Positions 1-7,606 are shown, counted from the stretch's first letter. The stretch is 64,000 bases of DNA from Desulfovibrio sp. ZJ209 (GCF_011039135.1 NZ_JAAKEJ010000005.1:160741-224740); one strand, 5' to 3'. The notes: a model not told the origin generated them from the sequence alone. Numbers and translations are program-made.

Positions 1-896
1 ACGAGAACGGCATCGCCTTCCTGGAGCGCGTGTACGAGGGCGTGGAGGCGGGCGAGCCGCCCGTGCTCGAGGGCGATGTGGTGGTGGTGGGCGGCGGCAA
101 CGTGGCCATGGACTGCTGCCGGGCGGCCGCGCGCGTGGCCACCGGCGTCACCCACCTCATCTACCGCCGCACCGAGGCCGACGCCCCGGCCGACCCGGAG
201 GAAATCAAGGCCGCCAAGGAAGAAGGCGTGCACTTCCACTTCCTCTGCGGGCAGGACGCCCTGGTGGTGGAAAACGGCGAGATCACGGGCCTCAGGGTGG
301 TCAACATGGAGCGCACCGAGCCCGACGCCAGCGGCAGGCGCGGTGTGAGGCCCATCCCGGGCTCGGAGCATGTCATCCCCTGCCGCCACGTCATCGCGGC
401 CATCGGCCAGAAGACGGACGCCGCCATGCTGCGCGACGACGAGGGCATCGCGCGCGACCGCAAGAACTGCATCGTCATCAACGCCGCGCACGAGACGAGC
501 CGCAAGGGTGTCTTCGCCGGCGGCGACTGCACCAGCGGCCCGCGCGCCTCGGGGCCCACCACCATGATCATGGGCATGGGCCACGCCTATTTTGCGGCGC
601 GCTCCATCGACCAGTTCCTTTCCACGGACCAGGTGCCCTTTGATTCGCGCTGGCGCCTGAGCGAATGGATCGCCAGGGGGCGCCTGCTCGACGACGCCGC
701 GCCCGCGCCGGCCAAGCCCCGGCAGGAGCGCGTGGGCGTGCGCGAGATCTCGCCCGGAGAGCGCGACCACAATTTTGACGAGGTGGAACAGACCATGACC
801 CGCGAGGAGGCGTGGTCCGAGGCCTCGCGCTGCATGCGCTGCTACCGCGTGCTTTCCGTCATCACCGAGAGCCCCATCCCCGGCAATCCCGCCTGA
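1..896 (+). CDS. GltD-like FAD/NAD(P) oxidoreductase, C-terminal part (5' end outside window)
   Basis: The reading frame is already open at base 3, so the start lies upstream of the window; about 297 residues are visible. A Rossmann motif VVVVGGGNVAMDCC marks the NAD(P)-binding half, and GVFAGGDCTSGP near the C-terminus is the usual FAD-contact segment of the glutamate synthase small-subunit (GltD) family. These proteins pass electrons between NAD(P)H, flavin and iron-sulfur partners. The tail carries a CxxC pair in SRCMRCYR, as often seen in GltD-like subunits of electron-transfer complexes. It lies 29 bp upstream of the hydrogenase gene hndD in the same orientation, so I infer that it is a diaphorase-like partner that feeds or drains the hydrogenase. 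The family is clear; the exact complex is not, because the N-terminal part is missing. Confidence 0.8.
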   Translation, partial: ENGIAFLERVYEGVEAGEPPVLEGDVVVVGGGNVAMDCCRAAARVATGVTHLIYRRTEADAPADPEEIKAAKEEGVHFHFLCGQDALVVENGEITGLRVVNMERTEPDASGRRGVRPIPGSEHVIPCRHVIAAIGQKTDAAMLRDDEGIARDRKNCIVINAAHETSRKGVFAGGDCTSGPRASGPTTMIMGMGHAYFAARSIDQFLSTDQVPFDSRWRLSEWIARGRLLDDAAPAPAKPRQERVGVREISPGERDHNFDEVEQTMTREEAWSEASRCMRCYRVLSVITESPIPGNPA

Positions 897-925
897 GCGA
901 CGTGAGCCGCAGAAAGAGGATACTC

Positions 926-2725
926 ATGAAAGCCTATCTCAATGGTCAGGAATATGCGTTCGAGGAAGGGGAAACCATCCTCCAGCTCGCCCGGCGCGCG
1001 GGCGTCTTCATCCCCACGCTCTGCCGCTTCGAGCCCCTCAGCCACAAGCCCGCCACTTGCCGGGTCTGCCTCGTGGAGGTGAGCGACGGCGCGGGCACGC
1101 GCATGGTGGCCTCGTGCGAGACGCCGCTTGCGGACGGCATGCGCATCGACACCCTCTCCCGCCATGTGCGCGACATGCAGCGTACCCAGGTGGAAATGAT
1201 CTTCGCCGACCATGACCAGGAATGCGTCTCCTGCGCGCGCCACGGCGACTGCGAATTGCAGGACCTGGGCGAGGCTGTGGGCCTCACGCGCAACCGCTTC
1301 ACCCACCGCCTGCGCCCCACGGCGGCCGAGCGCCCGCTGGACGACAGCGCCGCCGGCATGACGCGCGACATGAGCAAGTGCATCCGCTGCCTGCGCTGCG
1401 TGGAGGTCTGCCGCCAGATCCAGGGTGTGGCCGCGCTCACCGTGGACGGGCAGGGCCTCGGCACCTGCATCGGCGTGGGCATGGCCGACGACCACAGCGC
1501 CTCGGCCTGCATCCAGTGCGGCCAGTGCACCCTCGTCTGTCCCACCGGGGCGCTCGCCGAGCGCGACCAGAACGACCTCGTGCTCGACATGCTGGCCGAC
1601 CCTGAGGTCACCACGGTCTTCAGCTTCGCGCCCTCCGTGCGCGTGCTCCTGGGCGAGGAATTCGGCTTCGCCCCGGGCGTCAACGTGGAGGGCAAGATCG
1701 TGGGCGCGCTCAGGCGCATCGGCGCGGACGTGGTGCTGGACACGGACTTCGCCGCGGACGTGACCATCATGGAGGAAGGCACGGAGCTTCTGGGCCGGCT
1801 CAAGAAGGGCGCGAAAGGGCCCATGTTCACCTCCTGCTGCCCGGGCTGGATCAACTATGCGGAAAAGCATTGCCCGGGCGTTTTGCCGCACATCTCCTCC
1901 ACGCGCTCGCCGCAGGCCATCCTCGGGGCGCTCGCCAAGAGCTACCTGCCCGAGGCCATGGGGCTTGAGAAGGAGCGCCTGCGCACCGTTTCCATCATGC
2001 CCTGCGTGGCCAAGAAGGACGAGGCCGCGCGCCCCGAGCTCGCGCGCGAGGACGTGCCCGACACGGACGTGGTGCTCACGGTGCGCGAGTTCGCGCGCCT
2101 GCTCCGGCGCATGGGCGTGGACCTCGCGGACGTGGAGCCCGAGCCCTTCGACAATCCCTTCATGAGCGCGTCCACGGGCGCGGCCGTGATCTTCGGTTCC
2201 ACCGGCGGCGTCATGGAGGCGGCCGTGCGCACCGTCTATGCCGTGGTGACAGGCAAGGAGCTCGAGCACATCGAGGTCACGCCCCTGCGCGGCATGGACG
2301 GCGTGCGCGAGGCCGTCATCGACCTCGGCGAGGGCAATGGCAGCATCCGCGTCGCCATCTGCCACGGGCTGCGCAACGCGCGCGCCCTGGCCGAGCAGGC
2401 CATGGCCGGCGAGTCGCCCTATGACTTCATCGAGGTCATGGCCTGCCCCGGCGGCTGTGCGGACGGCGGGGGCACCTCGCGCGTCAAGGGCGACTATCAC
2501 CCCCACGCGCGCACGCGCCAGCAGGGCCTCTACAGCCTTGACCGCGCCATGCCGCGCCGCCAGTCGCACAAGAACCCACAGGTGAAGAAGCTCTATGAGG
2601 ACTTTTTGGGCGAGCCCAATTCGCACAAGGCCCACGAGCTTCTGCACACCGCCTATTCCGACCGCAGCGAAAGCCCGAGCGAGACCATCTTCGCCAACAA
2701 GCAGCGCCTGACGCTGACGGACTGA
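926..2725 (+). CDS. hndD: [FeFe] hydrogenase catalytic subunit, HndD type
   Basis: A 599-residue iron-only hydrogenase, close in length to HndD of the NADP-reducing hydrogenase of Desulfovibrio. Domains in order: N-terminal [2Fe-2S] ferredoxin domain (Cys33, 45, 48, 64), a His-Cys cluster site (His96, Cys100, 103, 109), two [4Fe-4S] motifs (CIRCLRCVEVC at 152-162, CIQCGQCTLVC at 195-205), then the H-cluster domain with signatures TSCCPGW (302-308), MPCVAKK (358-364) and MACPGGCADGG (505 on). A C-terminal small-subunit-like domain ends with PNSHKAHELLHTAY. There is no signal peptide, so it is cytoplasmic. The start ATG follows an AGAAAGAGGA ribosome site. It catalyses reversible H2 oxidation, with electrons shared with flavoprotein partners such as the gene just upstream. 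A hairpin terminator follows at 2763-2792. Confidence 0.95.
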   Translation: MKAYLNGQEYAFEEGETILQLARRAGVFIPTLCRFEPLSHKPATCRVCLVEVSDGAGTRMVASCETPLADGMRIDTLSRHVRDMQRTQVEMIFADHDQECVSCARHGDCELQDLGEAVGLTRNRFTHRLRPTAAERPLDDSAAGMTRDMSKCIRCLRCVEVCRQIQGVAALTVDGQGLGTCIGVGMADDHSASACIQCGQCTLVCPTGALAERDQNDLVLDMLADPEVTTVFSFAPSVRVLLGEEFGFAPGVNVEGKIVGALRRIGADVVLDTDFAADVTIMEEGTELLGRLKKGAKGPMFTSCCPGWINYAEKHCPGVLPHISSTRSPQAILGALAKSYLPEAMGLEKERLRTVSIMPCVAKKDEAARPELAREDVPDTDVVLTVREFARLLRRMGVDLADVEPEPFDNPFMSASTGAAVIFGSTGGVMEAAVRTVYAVVTGKELEHIEVTPLRGMDGVREAVIDLGEGNGSIRVAICHGLRNARALAEQAMAGESPYDFIEVMACPGGCADGGGTSRVKGDYHPHARTRQQGLYSLDRAMPRRQSHKNPQVKKLYEDFLGEPNSHKAHELLHTAYSDRSESPSETIFANKQRLTLTD

Positions 2726-2762
2726 GTGGAAAGAAAGAAAAGAAAGAACGGAAGAATACGGA

Positions 2763-2792
2763 AAGCGCCGGGGGGAGACTCCCGGCGCTTTT
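2763..2792. terminator. Bidirectional terminator between hndD and mazF
   Basis: A perfect 10-bp stem (AAGCGCCGGG with CCCGGCGCTT) and an 8-base loop lie in the gap between two convergent genes. The right arm ends in a short T run on the + strand, and the left arm is preceded by A-rich sequence that gives T residues on the - strand, so it can serve both directions. Confidence 0.8.
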
Positions 2793-2811
2793 ATCGTGTG
2801 CCGTCCCCGGC

Positions 2812-3150
2812 CTATTCGGCAAACATGAGCTGAAGCACGGAGACGATTTCCCGGCGCGCCTCCTCCGGGAGGACCGCCATGCGCCTGGTGAGCCGGGCCT
2901 TGTCCAGCGCCCGTATCTGGTCCAGGGCGACCTGGCCGGGAATATCGCATACCACGGTCTTCACGCGGAAGGGATAGGGCCGGATGGTCGACGTGAGCGG
3001 CGCCACCAGTACCGTGCCGAGATGCCTGTTGAGCTCATCCGGGGAAATGATGAGCACGGGGCGGGTTTTCCTGATTTCATGGCCGATGGTCGGGTCGAGG
3101 TTGGCCCACCACACCTCGAAGCGGCTCACGGTTTTTGGGGCCATGTCCAC
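2812..3150 (-). CDS. mazF: MazF/PemK-type mRNA interferase toxin
   Basis: A 112-residue protein of normal MazF length. Family signatures are visible: RFEVWWANLDPTIGHE at the start, TRPVLIISPDE (the core strand), TVLVAPLTST, and DQIRALDKARL, which holds the conserved catalytic-groove residues. MazF toxins cut single-stranded RNA at short specific sequences and are held inactive by the partner MazE. The gene starts inside the end of mazE (25-bp overlap), so translation is likely coupled. An internal ATG two codons downstream is an alternative start. It is convergent with hndD across a shared terminator. Confidence 0.88.
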   Translation of the reverse strand: MDMAPKTVSRFEVWWANLDPTIGHEIRKTRPVLIISPDELNRHLGTVLVAPLTSTIRPYPFRVKTVVCDIPGQVALDQIRALDKARLTRRMAVLPEEARREIVSVLQLMFAE

Positions 3151-3401
3151 TCCGCGGCATCGAAGCCCGAATCCAACTGGTCGAATTCCGCAAATTCCCG
3201 CGCATCCACGGCTCTTTCAGCGGCAGGGACGGCAAGAAGCGCCTCTTCCCACGCGGCGCGGCCCTGCTTCACCGGCGAGAGCAGGAGGCCCGCATCGGTG
3301 ACAGTGAGGGAGACCATATCACCGAACCCGCACTGGGCAATGAGCGCCTTGGGCAAACGGATGCCGCGCGAATTGCCGATGGGCACAAGAGGAATATCCA
3401 T
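3126..3401 (-). CDS. mazE: MazE-type AbrB-fold antitoxin
   Basis: A 91-residue protein with an N-terminal AbrB/MazE swapped-hairpin DNA-binding domain: VPIGNSRGIRLPKAL is the classic signature, followed by a short acidic-hydrophobic tail (to about residue 91) that would fill the MazF active groove. It is the first gene of the pair, 12 bases or so downstream of the predicted transcription start, with a GAGG ribosome site. Antitoxins of this type also repress their own promoter. The toxin gene overlaps its 3' end. Confidence 0.88.
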   Translation of the reverse strand: MDIPLVPIGNSRGIRLPKALIAQCGFGDMVSLTVTDAGLLLSPVKQGRAAWEEALLAVPAAERAVDAREFAEFDQLDSGFDAAEWTWPQKP

Positions 3402-3419
3402 CGTTTACCTCGTGAGCAC

Positions 3420-3448
3420 AATGTAATTATTTGCAAAACAGCCGTCAA
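3420..3448 (-). promoter_or_regulatory. Sigma70-type promoter of mazEF
   Basis: On the - strand, TTGACG and TACATT are separated by exactly 17 bases. The AT-rich spacer contrasts with the GC-rich surroundings. The start of transcription would fall only about a dozen bases before the mazE ATG, giving a very short leader. Confidence 0.65.
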
Positions 3449-3511
3449 GCCGTCTCGCAGACTGCGGGATAAAGGGCAGGCAAAAGGCGCGAGGACAAAA
3501 AGAGGCGAGGA

Positions 3512-4084
3512 CTATCCGGGCAGGGAAAGCAGCCGCGCGCGCAGCTCCCTGTCCAAGAGGCGCTGGTTGGAGCTGCCGCGCCAGGCGATGTCGAGGCTGC
3601 GCAAGGCCTCGATATAGGGACCGTCGATGAGCAGGTCCGTGGCGTCCAGCAGGGCGGCCACGGCCGCATCCATCCGGGCGCGGCTCGCCAGCTCCTCAAA
3701 GATATAGCCGGTATAGGTGATGACCGTGCCCCCGAGGGCATGGATGCGGGCGGCGAGCAGGGCGAGGGGACGGGCCTGGAGAAAGGGCTCACCCCCGGAA
3801 AAGGTCACGCCGGAAAGCAGCGGATTTTCCCGGTAGCGGGCCACCAGTTCGTCGAGGGAATGGTAGTTGCCGCCGTTGACGGGATGCGTCTCGGGATTGT
3901 GGCAGCCCGGGCAGCCGTGCGGGCAGCCCTGGGTGAAGACGGTGAGCCGAAGCCCCGGCCCGTCCACGATGGAGTCTTCCACGATGCCGGCCAGCCGCAG
4001 CCGGGGGGCGGCCTCCCCCCGGCCCACAGGGGCGCGAAAGCCTGCGCGCCGCAGCCCGGGCGCGGGGCGCGCCGCTTCAGGCAT
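3512..4084 (-). CDS. nrdG: Anaerobic ribonucleotide reductase activating enzyme (radical SAM)
   Basis: A 190-residue radical SAM protein. The CX3CX2C motif CPHGCPGC (Cys54, 58, 61) binds the [4Fe-4S] cluster that cleaves S-adenosylmethionine, and SGGEPF near residue 100 is the SAM-binding GGE motif. NrdG abstracts a hydrogen from a glycine of the class III ribonucleotide reductase to make the glycyl radical. The first 28 residues are an Ala/Pro/Arg-rich extension not typical of the family; I take ATG 4084 because it overlaps the end of the preceding glycyl-loop gene by 8 bp. An upstream in-frame ATG at 4177 exists but would read through that gene. Its usual partner NrdD is encoded just upstream in the same operon. 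Confidence 0.92.
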   Translation of the reverse strand: MPEAARPAPGLRRAGFRAPVGRGEAAPRLRLAGIVEDSIVDGPGLRLTVFTQGCPHGCPGCHNPETHPVNGGNYHSLDELVARYRENPLLSGVTFSGGEPFLQARPLALLAARIHALGGTVITYTGYIFEELASRARMDAAVAALLDATDLLIDGPYIEALRSLDIAWRGSSNQRLLDRELRARLLSLPG

Positions 4085-4271
4085 GGCGCACGCGGTCGTG
4101 CTCTTCGGCGCGCTTGGCGTTGTTGAAGCGGTCGAGCGTGCCCACGAGATAGCCCGTGATGCGCCGGATGCGCTCAAAGCCCACGCCCTCGCCCACGAGC
4201 GCGTGCGCCGCGGGCGCCGCGGCCGCTTCCTCGTTCTGCGCTTCCTCGAACAGGCGCGATTTCATCAGCAT
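4077..4271 (-). CDS. Separate glycyl-radical-loop protein of class III ribonucleotide reductase
   Basis: A 64-residue protein whose second half, RIRRITGYLVGTLDRFN followed by NAKRAEEHDRVRH, matches the glycyl-radical tail that normally ends NrdD (the RVCGYLG region of the E. coli enzyme). The candidate radical glycine is Gly40. NrdD itself stops 59 bases upstream, before such a loop. The start at 4271 is supported by an AGGAGGAAG ribosome site about 6-9 bases ahead; ATG 4265 is a second option. The first 28 residues are Ala/Glu-rich and could be a flexible arm. It overlaps nrdG by 8 bp. I infer that it docks on the NrdD barrel and carries the radical made by NrdG, as the stand-alone protein YfiD/GrcA does for pyruvate formate-lyase. 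Confidence 0.85.
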   Translation of the reverse strand: MLMKSRLFEEAQNEEAAAAPAAHALVGEGVGFERIRRITGYLVGTLDRFNNAKRAEEHDRVRHA

Positions 4272-4330
4272 GGCTTCTTCCTCCTCGGGAGTGTTCAAAA
4301 AAATCCCTGCCGCCCTGCGGCGGCCAGGTC

Positions 4331-6580
4331 TCAGTTCCAGCGCGGCATATTGGGATAGAGTTTGCGCAGCTCGCGCAGTTTTTCCTCGCTCACGCCCTCG
4401 CCCTCGCGGCGCCCGCAGCGCGGGCAGACATCGTTGATGACGCCCGTGTAGCCGCACACCGGGTCGCGGTCCAGCGGGTGGTTCACGGAGCCGTAGCCCA
4501 CGCCCGCGTCGTGCATGCAGCGGATGATGCGCTCGAAGGCCGCGGTGTTCTTCGCCGTGTCGCCGTCGAGCTCCACATAGGTGATGTGGCCGGCATTGGT
4601 GAGCGCGTGGTACGGGGCCTCGATGGCGATCTTCCTGTGCGCGCGGATGGGGAAATACACGGGCACATGGAAGGAATTGGTGTAGTAACCGCGGTCGGTG
4701 ATGCCCGGGAGCTCCCCGTAACGCGCCTTGTCGAGCGCCGTGAAGCGGCCGCTCAGGCCCTCGGCGGGCGTGGCGATGAGCGAGAAATTGAGCTTCGTCT
4801 TTTCCGCCTCGGCGTCGGCGCGGCGGCGCATGTGGCCGATGATGCGCAAGCCCAGCTTCTGGGCGGCCTCGCTTTGGCCGTGGTGCTCTCCGATGAGGGC
4901 CACCAGGGTCTCGGCGAGGCCGATGAAGCCCACGGTGAGCGTGCCGTGCTTGAGCACCTCGCCAATGCGGTCCTCCATGTCCAGCTTGCCGGAATCTATC
5001 CAGATGCCGTTGCCCATGAGGAAGGGATAGTTGCGCACCTTCTTGGCGCTCTGGATCTTGAGGCGGTGCATGAGCTGGCGGAAGACGAGGTCGATGGCGT
5101 CGTCGAGGAGGCCGAAAAAGGCATCAACGTCGCCCTTCGCCTCGATGCCGAGGCGCGGCAAATTGATGGTGGTGAAGCTCAGGTTGCCGCGGCCGCAGGT
5201 CACCTGCCGGTCGGGGTCGTGCACATTGCCGAGCACGCGCGTGCGGCAGCCCATGTAGGCCACCTCGCTGTTGTAGTCGCCGGGGCGGTAGTAGTGGAGG
5301 TTGAAGGGCGCGTCGAGAAAGCTGAAATTGGGGAAGAGCCGCTTGGCCGAGGTCTCCATGGCGAGCTGGAAGAGGTCGTGGTTGGGGTCGCCGGGATTAT
5401 AGTTGACGCCCTCCTTCACCTTGAAGATCTGCACCGGGAAGATGGAGGTCTCGCCGTTGCCGAGGCCGGCCTGCGTGGCGAGCAGCAGGTTCTTCATGAC
5501 CATGCGGCCCTCGGGCGACGTGTCCGTGCCGTAGTTGATGGAGCTGAAGGGCACCTGCGCGCCCGCGCGGGAATTCATGGTGTTGAGGTTGTGGATGAGC
5601 GCCTCCATGGACTGGTAGACGCGCGTCTCCGTCCGCGTGAGCGCTTCCTCCACGGCATAGGCGTGGGCGCGGGCCACGAGCTCCCGCTGCCCGGGCGCGG
5701 CAGCCGCCACAAGGGCCTCGCCCAGGGCCCCGGCCTCGCCCATGCGCGGGCCGCGCCCGGCGAGGAGGCGGTCGGCCAGGGCCCTGGCCGCCCCCGCATC
5801 CATGCCGCCGGCGAGGCGCAGGCAGGCCTCGAGGCCGCGGCGGTATTCCTTGCGCCAGGTCTTGGCCACGCCCTCGGCCATGGCCCAGTCAAAATTGGGC
5901 ACGCTCTGGCCGCCGTGCATCTCGTTCTGGTTGGCCTGGATGGCGATGCAGGCGAGCGCGGCGTAGCTCTCGATGGAATTGGGCTCGCGCAAAAAGCCGT
6001 GGCCCGTGGAAAAGCCGTTGCGGAACAGCGGGATCAAGTCGATCTGGCAGCACGTCTCCGTGAGCATGTAGAAATCTTTGTCGTGGATGTGGATATCGCC
6101 GTTGATGTGCGCCGCCGAGGCGTCCTTGGGCAGGATATAGCTGTCCACGAAATACTTGGAGCCTTCGGAGCCATACTTGAGCATGGTGCCCATGGCGGTG
6201 TCGCCGTCGATATTGGCGTTTTCGCGCTTGATGTCCTCGGCCACGGCCGGGGAATAGGTCAGGCGCTGGTAGATCTCCATGAGGGCCGATTCCGCGTTGC
6301 GGATTTTGGCGTGCTCCGCCCGGTAGAGGATATAGGCCTTGGCCGTGCGGGCATAGTCGAAGCGGATGAGGCTTTCCTCCACCACGTCCTGAATTTCTTC
6401 CACATGGCGCAGGTTGCGCTCGTCGAGGGTGCGGCAGACCTTTTCCGTGACGAAGAGCAGATCCGTCGGGGACATGTCCTCCCCCTCCACGGCCTGGTTG
6501 GCCCTGGTGATGGCGCTCAGGATCTTCTTCGAGTCAAAGGGCACGGCTGTGCCGTCCCGTTTGATGATTGTCGCGGGCAT
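4331..6580 (-). CDS. nrdD: Anaerobic (class III) ribonucleoside-triphosphate reductase, catalytic protein
   Basis: A 749-residue NrdD. Residues 1-90 form an ATP-cone allosteric domain (starts IIKRDGTAVPFDSKKI). The barrel holds the conserved stretches SSINYGTDTS (346-355), MGCRTRV with the likely catalytic Cys445, and GRGNLSFTTINLPR (463-476). The C-terminal region has three cysteines (Cys709, 719, 722 in VCGYTGVINDVCPRC) in the place of the zinc site. The chain then ends at MPRWN without the RxxGY radical loop, which is encoded by the next small gene. Residues about 245-310 look like an Ala/Gly-rich insertion. It makes deoxyribonucleotides from NTPs without oxygen. The gene follows a cobalamin riboswitch, with a GGGAG ribosome site before the ATG. 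Confidence 0.93.
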   Translation of the reverse strand: MPATIIKRDGTAVPFDSKKILSAITRANQAVEGEDMSPTDLLFVTEKVCRTLDERNLRHVEEIQDVVEESLIRFDYARTAKAYILYRAEHAKIRNAESALMEIYQRLTYSPAVAEDIKRENANIDGDTAMGTMLKYGSEGSKYFVDSYILPKDASAAHINGDIHIHDKDFYMLTETCCQIDLIPLFRNGFSTGHGFLREPNSIESYAALACIAIQANQNEMHGGQSVPNFDWAMAEGVAKTWRKEYRRGLEACLRLAGGMDAGAARALADRLLAGRGPRMGEAGALGEALVAAAAPGQRELVARAHAYAVEEALTRTETRVYQSMEALIHNLNTMNSRAGAQVPFSSINYGTDTSPEGRMVMKNLLLATQAGLGNGETSIFPVQIFKVKEGVNYNPGDPNHDLFQLAMETSAKRLFPNFSFLDAPFNLHYYRPGDYNSEVAYMGCRTRVLGNVHDPDRQVTCGRGNLSFTTINLPRLGIEAKGDVDAFFGLLDDAIDLVFRQLMHRLKIQSAKKVRNYPFLMGNGIWIDSGKLDMEDRIGEVLKHGTLTVGFIGLAETLVALIGEHHGQSEAAQKLGLRIIGHMRRRADAEAEKTKLNFSLIATPAEGLSGRFTALDKARYGELPGITDRGYYTNSFHVPVYFPIRAHRKIAIEAPYHALTNAGHITYVELDGDTAKNTAAFERIIRCMHDAGVGYGSVNHPLDRDPVCGYTGVINDVCPRCGRREGEGVSEEKLRELRKLYPNMPRWN

Positions 6581-6593
6581 GGTCTACTCCCAA

Positions 6594-6670
6594 ACAGGGG
6601 GGCTTTTTACCAAGCAGTGCCGTGCTTTTGCCGCGAGCGCGGCGCAGGGCGTGAGAACCGCGGCAAAAGC
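6594..6670 (-). promoter_or_regulatory. Probable expression platform of the nrdD riboswitch
   Basis: Between the riboswitch aptamer and nrdD lies a perfect 12-bp inverted repeat, GCTTTTGCCGCG at 6624-6635 and its complement at 6659-6670, able to form a long hairpin. Closer to the gene, a C run at about 6595-6603 can pair with the GGGAG ribosome site. No T run follows the big hairpin, so control at translation, or through alternative pairing, is more likely than simple termination. This is inferred from sequence only. Confidence 0.5.
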
Positions 6671-6713
6671 CCGTTGCGGCGGCCCTTTTCATATGCGCCC
6701 CTCGGGCGCACGT

Positions 6714-6893
6714 CACGCGAAAGCAGGTCTTCCGGCTTGCCGCCCGTGTTTCCGCCTTCCCGGGCCTTTGGCCCAGTGGCACAGTGGAAAACGGGGCGCG
6801 GCCGCTCTTTGCGGCGCGCGCGATGGCTGACGGCGGCGGGTCCGCTCCCGATTTTAACGGGATTCCCTATTAAGCCCGTGGCGCTCTCGCGTG
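6714..6893 (-). promoter_or_regulatory. Cobalamin (B12) riboswitch upstream of nrdD
   Basis: Read on the - strand, the 180-base element has all the main marks of the cobalamin family: closing stem P1 (CACGCGAGAG at 6884-6893 with CTTTCGCGTG at 6714-6723, one G-U pair), the TTAATAGGGAA start, the AGCGGACCCGCCGCCGT segment, GCCACTGGG, GGGAAGGCGG, and the B12 box AAGCCGGAAGACCTGC. It ends about 130 bases before the nrdD ATG. Cobalamin riboswitches are known to shut off B12-independent isozymes when B12 is present, so I infer that nrdD and the genes after it are expressed when cobalamin is scarce. Confidence 0.93.
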
Positions 6894-6897
6894 TCTA

Positions 6898-6926
6898 GAA
6901 CTATTCAAAACTTTTCGGCGCGTCAA
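6898..6926 (-). promoter_or_regulatory. Weak candidate promoter for the riboswitch-nrdD transcript
   Basis: TTGACG at 6921-6926 is a fair -35, but the matching -10 (TAGTTC at 17-base spacing) is poor, and the start would fall at the very edge of the riboswitch P1 stem. The AT-rich stretch 6900-7000 probably holds the true promoter; this is only a candidate. Confidence 0.3.
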
Positions 6927-7037
6927 TGCAGGGGCGAAAAAAAGGTCTCCTAGTGTCAAAGCAACTTACTGACATCATTATTGAATTTTCTTGGCTTTCC
7001 GCCTTCCCCTTCCTCAGGAGCCTCCCCAAAACGCCAA

Positions 7038-7068
7038 GGCCCCCGCAGCGTGTGCCGCGGGGGCCTGC
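7038..7068 (-). terminator. Terminator downstream of fliW
   Basis: A 9-bp GC-rich stem (GGCCCCCGC with GCGGGGGCC) lies 30 bases past the fliW stop. On the - strand it is followed by a T-containing stretch, TTGGCGTTTT. It would end the flagellar operon before the nrdD control region. Confidence 0.7.
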
Positions 7069-7096
7069 ATATCGCGGGGTCGTCCCCCAAGGGGTC

Positions 7097-7606
7097 CTAT
7101 TCTCCGGCGGGGCGCTCTTTTGCGCCGTCGTCCGGCGCCAAGGCGGCCGCGTCCTGTGGCTGGGGCTCCAGCGAATGCATGTTGACCTGCGATGGCCCGT
7201 CAAAGCCCTGCGGCACCTGGATGCCGATGCGCGCCGGGTGGTTGATTACAATGGGCCCCGTGAGGTTGAGGGCGGCCTTTTCCGGCTCGCCCGGGGGGAT
7301 GGACACCGTGACGAGGATGGCCGCGTCCTCGGTGTTCTGGATCTCGAGCAGGGCCTGCTCCGCGTCGCCGAGCATCACCGGGTAGGATGACAAAAAGCTG
7401 TACGGGTCGGCCACGAGCAGTCCCACCTGCGGGTTGGTCACGCTCTGGAGGATGAGCAGGGGCGCGTCGGGCCTCAACTGGAGGAGGATGAAGTCGTGCT
7501 CCTCCTCAAAACCGGCCAGCCCGCGGGGAAAACGAATGATCTTGTCGGGATCGATGACGCGCCGCCCGAGGCGGGTTTCGATCTCTAGCTCTTTTTCGCT
7601 TGCCAT
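7097..7606 (-). CDS. fliW: Flagellar assembly factor FliW
   Basis: A 169-residue FliW. Conserved segments are visible: the [13 protein letters not shown] start, [20 protein letters not shown], and the [17 protein letters not shown] stretch near residue 130; the last 30 residues are an acidic, Ala/Pro-rich tail. FliW binds both flagellin and CsrA: when flagellin is exported, freed FliW blocks CsrA and relieves translational repression of flagellin. It overlaps csrA by 22 bp, so the two proteins are made together, which fits the partner-switch role. It is the last gene of the block, followed by a terminator. Confidence 0.93.
   Translation of the reverse strand: MASEKELEIETRLGRRVIDPDKIIRFPRGLAGFEEEHDFILLQLRPDAPLLILQSVTNPQVGLLVADPYSFLSSYPVMLGDAEQALLEIQNTEDAAILVTVSIPPGEPEKAALNLTGPIVINHPARIGIQVPQGFDGPSQVNMHSLEPQPQDAAALAPDDGAKERPAGE

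Noticed and set aside
842..2950. Open frame of about 700 codons on the - strand opposite hndD
   Set aside because: Antisense shadow of a clear hydrogenase; composition is Ala/His/Arg-rich noise.
4272..4457. Programmed frameshift joining nrdD to the glycyl-loop gene
   Set aside because: The loop frame is open back into nrdD, but the only slippery-looking run (seven T) lies after the nrdD stop, and the small gene has its own strong ribosome site and start.
4478..6898. Long open frame of about 800 codons on the + strand opposite nrdD
   Set aside because: It mirrors nrdD codons in GC-rich DNA; its product is His/Val/Gly-rich with no domain and no ribosome site.
6954..6959. Perfect TTGACA on the - strand upstream of the nrdD riboswitch as a -35
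   Set aside because: At the normal spacing the -10 position reads CGCCCC, so it cannot be a working promoter.
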